A stretch of 10,974 nucleotides of DNA from Eubacterium sp. (GTDB lineage: Bacteria > Bacillota > Clostridia > Lachnospirales > Lachnospiraceae): positions 1 to 10,974 of the forward strand of contig JAILAS010000067.1 in assembly GCA_024681495.1 (NCBI GenBank). The letters run 5' to 3'. Shown in pieces: positions 6,863 through 10,974 of this stretch. Made by a program: the position numbers and the translations under genes. The notes under the pieces are model-generated. The model made no database searches and was not told the DNA's origin. It was given only the letters and a program-made list of their open reading frames with translations. Within the stretch, counting starts at the first letter, position 1; each line of letters opens with the position of its first letter.

Positions 6863-7645
6863 ATGTGGAATAAAGAACTCGAGGTGGCTAAAGAGGCCGC
6901 CGTCAGAGCCGGAATCGAAATAAAGAGAATATACGAGGAGAACCCCGACATAGAGGTGGACCGCAAGGCGGATAATTCTCCGCTCACCATCGCTGATAAG
7001 GCGTCGAACGCCATCATCGTCGAGGCGCTTAGGGAGGCTTTTCCGGGACACTCCATCCTCTCCGAGGAGGAGAAGGACGATAGGAAGCGTCTCGAGAATG
7101 ACCTGTGTTTCGTTGTGGATCCCCTCGACGGGACCAAAGAGTTCATTAAGAGGAACGGTCAGTTCACCGTTAACATCGCCTTGGCGCACAGGCACAAGTC
7201 GGTCATGGGGGTCATCTACGTCCCCGTCACGGGCGAATTGTACTACGCCTCGGAGGGAGACGGCGCCTTCCTTAAGAAGGAGGACGGCAGCGTCGAGAGG
7301 CTTCACGTGTCTGACGTTACGGATAAGAGCAGACTCCGAGTGGTGATGAGTTCGTCCCACGGCTGCAAGGAGATGGACGATCTCATTGAAAAGCACCATC
7401 TCACCAACATCGTCAGCATCGGCAGCTCCCTCAAGGGTTGCCTGGTTGCCTCAGGACAGGCCGAGGTTTACTACAGACATAACCCGACTATGGAGTGGGA
7501 TACAGCGGCTATGCAGTGCATCGTCGAGGAGGCCGGTGGAAAGTTCCGCCAGATGGACGATTCGGAGATGACATATAACCGCGAGGACTCGCTGAACGCC
7601 AAGGGATTTTACATCGTGAATTCCCCCGTGAACGAGCTCAGATAA
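6863..7645 (+). CDS. cysQ: 3'(2'),5'-bisphosphate nucleotidase CysQ
   Basis: CysQ is a Mg-dependent phosphatase of the inositol monophosphatase superfamily. It hydrolyses 3'-phosphoadenosine 5'-phosphate (PAP), the by-product of PAPS use, to AMP and phosphate, and can also limit PAPS levels. The 260 residues contain the metal-binding motifs of the family: DNSPLTIADKASN (37-49), SEEE (67-70), DPLDGTKEFI (86-95) and WDTAA (212-216). The length is typical and no signal peptide is seen, so it should be cytoplasmic. The gene follows cysNC after 3 bases, with AGGA about 8 bases before the ATG in the tail of cysNC. Its place in the operon fits PAP removal better than inositol phosphate hydrolysis. 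No terminator follows before the rpmE promoter. Confidence 0.93.
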   Translation: MWNKELEVAKEAAVRAGIEIKRIYEENPDIEVDRKADNSPLTIADKASNAIIVEALREAFPGHSILSEEEKDDRKRLENDLCFVVDPLDGTKEFIKRNGQFTVNIALAHRHKSVMGVIYVPVTGELYYASEGDGAFLKKEDGSVERLHVSDVTDKSRLRVVMSSSHGCKEMDDLIEKHHLTNIVSIGSSLKGCLVASGQAEVYYRHNPTMEWDTAAMQCIVEEAGGKFRQMDDSEMTYNREDSLNAKGFYIVNSPVNELR

Positions 7646-7660
7646 ACGAGAAAAAAATTC

Positions 7661-7689
7661 TTGCACGCCCATCGGGATTGTGTTATACT
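7661..7689 (+). promoter_or_regulatory. Strong sigma-A-type promoter of rpmE
   Basis: TTGCAC (7661-7666) and TATACT (7684-7689) are 17 bases apart, and TG at 7681-7682 makes an extended -10. Transcription should start near 7696 and give a leader of about 70 bases. Confidence 0.8.
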
Positions 7690-7698
7690 ATGTAAGCT

Positions 7699-7719
7699 GT
7701 CTACGGGATATCCGTGGAC
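7699..7719 (+). promoter_or_regulatory. Leader hairpin of rpmE, candidate L31 autoregulatory element
   Basis: GTCTACGG (7699-7706) pairs with CCGTGGAC (7712-7719), with one G-U pair and loop GATAT, at the very start of the predicted transcript. L31 leader structures are known from several bacterial groups, so autoregulation by L31 is a reasonable guess. I cannot match this hairpin to a specific described motif by eye. Confidence 0.5.
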
Positions 7720-7766
7720 GATTATGCGAACTATTAAGACTTTTTTTACAGAAGAGGTGATAAATA

Positions 7767-7970
7767 ATGAGGAACGATATACATCCGGAGTACCATCAGG
7801 CCACCGTTACCTGCAACTGCGGTAACACATTTGTGACCGGCTCTACCAGCGAGAGCATTCACGTGGAGATTTGCTCCAAGTGCCATCCCTTCTATACGGG
7901 ACAGCAGAAGGCCGCTACTGCGCGTGGACGTATTGAGCAGTTCAACAAGAAGTACGGTATCGCACAGTAA
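7767..7970 (+). CDS. rpmE: 50S ribosomal protein L31, zinc-binding (C+) form
   Basis: L31 is a small protein of the large ribosomal subunit that bridges to the small subunit. The 67 residues begin MRNDIHPEYH, the usual start of type A L31. They keep the four zinc ligands Cys16, Cys18, Cys36 and Cys39 (CNC and CSKC), so this is the zinc-dependent C+ form, not the zinc-free paralogue used under zinc starvation. A near-ideal ribosome binding site, GAGGTGAT (7754-7761), lies 5 bases before the ATG. The gene has its own promoter and leader hairpin and is followed by a strong terminator, so it can be made as a single-gene message. Confidence 0.97.
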   Translation: MRNDIHPEYHQATVTCNCGNTFVTGSTSESIHVEICSKCHPFYTGQQKAATARGRIEQFNKKYGIAQ

Positions 7971-7986
7971 TAATCTGTCAATTAAG

Positions 7987-8019
7987 GCCTGTCCGGTTTC
8001 GGACAGGCTTTTGTTATTT
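7987..8019 (+). terminator. Rho-independent terminator after rpmE
   Basis: GCCTGTCCG (7987-7995) and CGGACAGGC (8000-8008) form a perfect 9-bp stem with loop GTTT, followed by TTTTGTTATTT. It separates rpmE from the DUF1385 gene, whose start is only 17 bases further on. Confidence 0.92.
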
Positions 8020-8036
8020 CAGAAGACCTGAATTTT

Positions 8037-8987
8037 ATGAGTGAGAATTTGAAGACATCCGGGATAGGCGGTCAGGCCGTCTTGGAGGGTGTCATGATGA
8101 AAAATAAAGAGAATTACGCCGTGGCCGTCAGACTCGATGACGGTTCCATCGACGTTATTTCTCATACCAGAAATAAGAGCACGTTCAGGGATGCGGCGCA
8201 GAAGATACCCATCTTCCGCGGCGTCGTGAACTTCGTGGATTCCCTCGTGACCGGTATAACCACGCTTATGGATTCGGCTAACGCCCTCGGCATCGAGGAC
8301 GAGGAGACCGGAGAGAAAGAGGAGATCGGCAAGGGTGAGCTGGCGGGGACGGTCGCGTTCTCCGTGGTGGTCGCCGTTGTGGTGTTCATGTTGCTCCCCT
8401 ATTGGCTCTCGCTCGTCTTCCAGAGATTCGTGGAGTCGACGGTGGCCCTCTCGCTGATTGAGGGAGTCATAAGGGTGGCGGTTTTTCTGGTTTACATAAT
8501 TGCCATATCCCGGCTCGAGGACATAAACAGGGTTTTTATGTACCACGGTGCCGAACATAAGTGTATCAACTGCATTGAGCACGGTAACGTGCTCGACGTG
8601 GAGCACGTCAGGGCCAGCTCGCGTTTTCATAAGCGATGCGGCACGAGCTTCCTCCTCATTGTGATGGTGGTCAGCATATTCGTGTTCGCGTGCATTACCG
8701 TTGATTCGCTGATTTTGCGCATGGTCTTCAGGGTGCTGCTGGTGCCCGTTGTGGCCGGCGTCTCCTATGAATTTATACGTTTCGCCGGCAGGAGCGAGAA
8801 TCCTGTAATAAATCTTCTGAGCCGCCCGGGGCTGTGCCTTCAGCACCTCACTACAAGGGAACCGGACGACTCCATGATAGAGGTGGGGATTGCGTCCGTC
8901 GAGGCCGTATTCGACTGGCGCGCATTTCTGGAGGAGTCCTTCGGGGTTCGGACGGAAAACGATGAAAGTAGGGGGAATTGCGATTGA
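8037..8987 (+). CDS. DUF1385 family membrane protein (YqhQ-like)
   Basis: The 316-residue product belongs to DUF1385, an integral membrane family related to Bacillus YqhQ with no settled biochemical function that I know of. Family signatures are GGQAVLEGVMM (11-21), YHGAEHKCINCIE (169-181), the segment RFHKRCGTSF (196-205), and the end motif REPDDSMIEVGIA (274-286). Four membrane segments are likely: about 104-128, 138-158, 204-224 and 228-247. The His/Glu/Cys-rich YHGAEHK loop suggests metal binding or catalysis, but this is inference. The start at 8037 is plausible though its ribosome binding site is weak; the signature begins only 10 residues in, so little could be missing. It overlaps prmC, and the rpmE terminator ends just upstream with no promoter that I can find between them. 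Expression may depend on terminator read-through. Confidence 0.88.
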   Translation: MSENLKTSGIGGQAVLEGVMMKNKENYAVAVRLDDGSIDVISHTRNKSTFRDAAQKIPIFRGVVNFVDSLVTGITTLMDSANALGIEDEETGEKEEIGKGELAGTVAFSVVVAVVVFMLLPYWLSLVFQRFVESTVALSLIEGVIRVAVFLVYIIAISRLEDINRVFMYHGAEHKCINCIEHGNVLDVEHVRASSRFHKRCGTSFLLIVMVVSIFVFACITVDSLILRMVFRVLLVPVVAGVSYEFIRFAGRSENPVINLLSRPGLCLQHLTTREPDDSMIEVGIASVEAVFDWRAFLEESFGVRTENDESRGNCD

Positions 8988-9826
8988 CTTTACAAGAGGG
9001 TCTTTTCTACGGGGAAAAGATATTGGAAGAGGCCGGAGTGAGCGACAGCAAGCAGGATGCCTGGCTGCTGTTCGCCCACGTCACCGGTTTTGACAAGGTC
9101 GGCTATCTGATGCATGCCGACGAGGAGTTTTACGCTCACAAGAAAGAGGATTACGTCATCCTCCTTAAGAAACGCGCAGAGCACATCCCTGTGCAGTACA
9201 TACTGGGAGAGCAGGAGTTCATGGGGCTGCCCATAAAGGTGACCCAGGACGTCCTCATTCCCAGGCTGGACACGGAGGTCATCGCCTCCGAGGCCGCGCG
9301 GCTTCTTAAGGGCGGAGAGCGGGTGCTTGACCTGTGTACGGGTTCGGGCTGCATACTGATAAGTCTCCTCCACGAGGTGCCCGACGCGGTGGGCATCGGC
9401 GCCGATATTTCCAAGCAGGCCGTCAATCTGGCTATGGAAAACGCTGCCGCCAACGGCGTGGCTGCTGACTTCATAGTCAGCGACCTCTTCGAGAATATAA
9501 GCGGTTCTTTCGATATGATAGTATCGAATCCGCCGTATATTCCGACGGCAGATATGTATAATCTTATGCCGGAGGTGAGGGACTACGAGCCCTCGCTCGC
9601 GCTTGACGGAGGAGAGGACGGCCTCGACTACTACCGAAGGATAGTGGCGGAGAGCCCGGATTATCTTAAGGATGGGGGACTGCTCATCCTCGAGATTGGA
9701 TGTGACCAGGCCGCGGGCGTAAAGTTCCTCATGGAGCAGAATGGATTCTATGATATCTCGGTGATAAAGGATCTGCCGGGATTAGACAGGGTTGTTATGG
9801 GCAGAACATCGCATGTTCATCATTGA
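8984..9826 (+). CDS. prmC: Peptide chain release factor N5-glutamine methyltransferase PrmC (HemK)
   Basis: PrmC transfers a methyl group from S-adenosylmethionine to the glutamine of the GGQ motif of release factors, which speeds peptide release. The 280-residue protein has the N-terminal helical release-factor-binding domain (about 1-85). Then come the LIPRLDTE segment (91-98), the SAM-binding loop DLCTGSG (116-122) and the catalytic NPPYIP motif (182-187). I chose TTG at 8984 because GGGGG (8971-8975) lies 8 bases upstream and the codon overlaps the DUF1385 stop as TTGA. The TTG at 8978 is only 2 bases from that site. No ATG is available near the expected N-terminus. Its substrate, release factor 1, is encoded by the next gene, beginning 17 bases after the prmC stop. 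Confidence 0.94.
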   Translation: MTLQEGLFYGEKILEEAGVSDSKQDAWLLFAHVTGFDKVGYLMHADEEFYAHKKEDYVILLKKRAEHIPVQYILGEQEFMGLPIKVTQDVLIPRLDTEVIASEAARLLKGGERVLDLCTGSGCILISLLHEVPDAVGIGADISKQAVNLAMENAAANGVAADFIVSDLFENISGSFDMIVSNPPYIPTADMYNLMPEVRDYEPSLALDGGEDGLDYYRRIVAESPDYLKDGGLLILEIGCDQAAGVKFLMEQNGFYDISVIKDLPGLDRVVMGRTSHVHH

Positions 9827-9843
9827 TAGGAGTCGGATTTTTT

Positions 9844-10920
9844 ATGTTTGATAAGCTGGAAGACCTTATAAGGCGCTACGAGGAGATTATGAACGAGCTC
9901 AGCGAGCCCTCCGTCGCTTCGGACAATGACAGGTTCCGTAAGCTGATGAAGGAGCAGAGCGACATCGCTCCCCTGGTGGAGACCTACAAGGAATATAAGA
10001 AGAATAAAGAGGTCATCGAGGAGTCGCTTCAGATCCTCGACGAGGAGAGCGATCCCGAGCTTAAAGAGCTCGCCAAGGAGGAGCTCTCCGAGGCCAGGAA
10101 GCTCGACGAGGAGCTCTCGGAGAAGCTGAAGGTCCTCCTTCTTCCGAAGGATCCCAACGACGATAAGAACGTTATCGTGGAGATTAGAGCCGGCGCCGGT
10201 GGAGACGAGGCGGCGTTGTTTGCCGCAGAGGTCTACCGCATGTATGTCCACTATGCCGAGGCCAGCCGCTGGAAGGTAGAGACCATGGACGTGGAGGAAA
10301 TCGGAATTGGCGGCATGAAATACGTCAGCTTCATGGTCACCGGCCAGGGCGCGTACTCCAGACTTAAGTACGAGAGCGGCGTTCACAGGGTGCAGAGGGT
10401 GCCCGAGACCGAGTCCGGCGGAAGGATTCATACGTCCACCATTACCGTGGCCGTCATGCCCGAGGCTGAGGAGGTCGACGTTAACATAGACATGAATGAC
10501 TGCAGGTTCGACGTGTTCAGGGCCTCCGGAAACGGCGGGCAGTGCGTAAATACCACGGATTCGGCCGTCAGGCTTACGCATATCCCCACGGGCATCGTCA
10601 TCTCCTGTCAGGACGAGAAGAGCCAGATTAAGAACAAGGACAAGGCCCTTAAGGTTCTTCGCGCCAAGCTCTACGACCTGGAGATGAGCAAGGCCCACGA
10701 TGAGGAGGCGTCGCTCCGACGCAGCCAGATAGGTACCGGAGACAGGTCGGAGAAGATTCGCACCTATAACTTCCCGCAGGGAAGAGTCACGGATCACAGG
10801 ATTAACCTGACCCTGTACAAACTCGACAAGATAATGAACGGAGACATACAGGAAATCATCGATGCATGCACGGCTGCCGACCAGGCAGAGAAGCTTACAC
10901 GCATGCAGGAAAGTGCATAG
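9844..10920 (+). CDS. prfA: Peptide chain release factor 1 (RF1)
   Basis: RF1 recognises UAA and UAG in the ribosomal A site and triggers hydrolysis of peptidyl-tRNA. The 358 residues are the normal length. An N-terminal helical region (about 1-100) precedes the core. PET (187-189, in RVQRVPETESGG) stands at the position of the RF1 stop-codon tripeptide, and GGQ (231-233, in ASGNGGQCVN) is the catalytic motif whose glutamine PrmC methylates. The C-terminal GTGDRSEKIRTYNFPQGRVT is typical of RF1. The tripeptide and this tail exclude RF2, which has SPF. I chose the ATG at 9844 since MFDKLEDLIRRYEE is the usual N-terminus. AGGAG (9828-9832) is 11 bases upstream, a little far. The in-frame TTG at 9823 is less likely. 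A hairpin terminator follows. Confidence 0.96.
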   Translation: MFDKLEDLIRRYEEIMNELSEPSVASDNDRFRKLMKEQSDIAPLVETYKEYKKNKEVIEESLQILDEESDPELKELAKEELSEARKLDEELSEKLKVLLLPKDPNDDKNVIVEIRAGAGGDEAALFAAEVYRMYVHYAEASRWKVETMDVEEIGIGGMKYVSFMVTGQGAYSRLKYESGVHRVQRVPETESGGRIHTSTITVAVMPEAEEVDVNIDMNDCRFDVFRASGNGGQCVNTTDSAVRLTHIPTGIVISCQDEKSQIKNKDKALKVLRAKLYDLEMSKAHDEEASLRRSQIGTGDRSEKIRTYNFPQGRVTDHRINLTLYKLDKIMNGDIQEIIDACTAADQAEKLTRMQESA

Positions 10921-10945
10921 AAAACATAATGATAATGCAAAAAAT

Positions 10946-10968
10946 AGGGTGGCGTCGAGCCGCCCTTT
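10946..10968 (+). terminator. Probable Rho-independent terminator after prfA
   Basis: AGGGTGGC (10946-10953) pairs with GCCGCCCT (10959-10966) with one G-U pair and loop GTCGA. It is preceded by a run of A and followed by the short T-rich tail TTTATGTTA. The T tract is short, and the window ends at 10974, so its full extent cannot be seen. Confidence 0.65.
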
Positions 10969-10974
10969 ATGTTA

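Noticed and set aside
6587..7399. A 270-codon minus-strand frame spanning the cysNC-cysQ junction
   Set aside because: Both plus-strand proteins are complete and conserved across this interval, so the antisense frame is chance.
7699..7747. Rho-independent terminator in the rpmE leader (hairpin plus the T run at 7741-7747)
   Set aside because: The hairpin ends at 7719, 21 bases before the T run, so it is not a normal terminator. It is kept only as a possible alternative-structure element.
8019..8846. A 275-codon minus-strand frame opposite the DUF1385 gene
   Set aside because: The plus strand carries clear DUF1385 motifs. The minus-strand product is rich in His and Glu from reversed codons and has no family resemblance.
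9820..10797. A 325-codon minus-strand frame opposite prfA
   Set aside because: The plus strand encodes full-length RF1 with its GGQ motif. The antisense product is a leucine-rich shadow.

Overview
The window looks like the chromosome of a Gram-positive anaerobe of the class Clostridia, most likely Lachnospiraceae. The evidence is a DUF4364 winged-helix protein, a type Ic aspartate aminotransferase, a C+ form of ribosomal protein L31, and the order rpmE - DUF1385 - prmC - prfA, a familiar clostridial housekeeping cluster. Coding sequence is fairly GC-rich with many AGG arginine codons. Intergenic DNA is AT-rich. There is no sign of phage, transposon, CRISPR or RNA genes.

Layout. (1) 1-1777, plus strand: the 3' end of rarA (replication-fork ATPase), then an aminotransferase overlapping it by ATGA. 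(2) 1774-3762, minus strand: rho, followed after 6 bp by a DUF4364 gene. This pair converges on the aminotransferase so tightly that the two stop codons share CTAG. (3) 3763-4128: a 366-bp divergent region with a promoter candidate for each direction and several inverted repeats. (4) 4129-7645, plus strand: a compact sulfate-activation operon, cysD - cysNC (GTPase/APS kinase fusion) - cysQ. (5) 7661-10968, plus strand: rpmE with its own strong promoter, leader hairpin and terminator, then DUF1385 - prmC - prfA and a closing terminator.

How the genes work together. CysD and the CysN part of the fusion make adenosine 5'-phosphosulfate from sulfate and ATP, driven by GTP. The CysC part phosphorylates it to PAPS, and CysQ removes the by-product PAP. 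No PAPS reductase or sulfite reductase lies in the window, so the PAPS could feed sulfotransferases or a reductase encoded elsewhere. PrmC methylates the glutamine of the GGQ motif of release factor 1, encoded directly downstream by prfA. Rho and RF1 handle termination of transcription and of translation respectively.

I see no clearly novel multi-gene system. The most interesting material is regulatory: inverted repeats over the rho promoter, leader hairpins before rho, cysD and rpmE, and the position of the sulfate-activation operon between rho and rpmE. Two genes of poorly known function, DUF4364 next to rho and DUF1385 next to prmC/prfA, also deserve attention.
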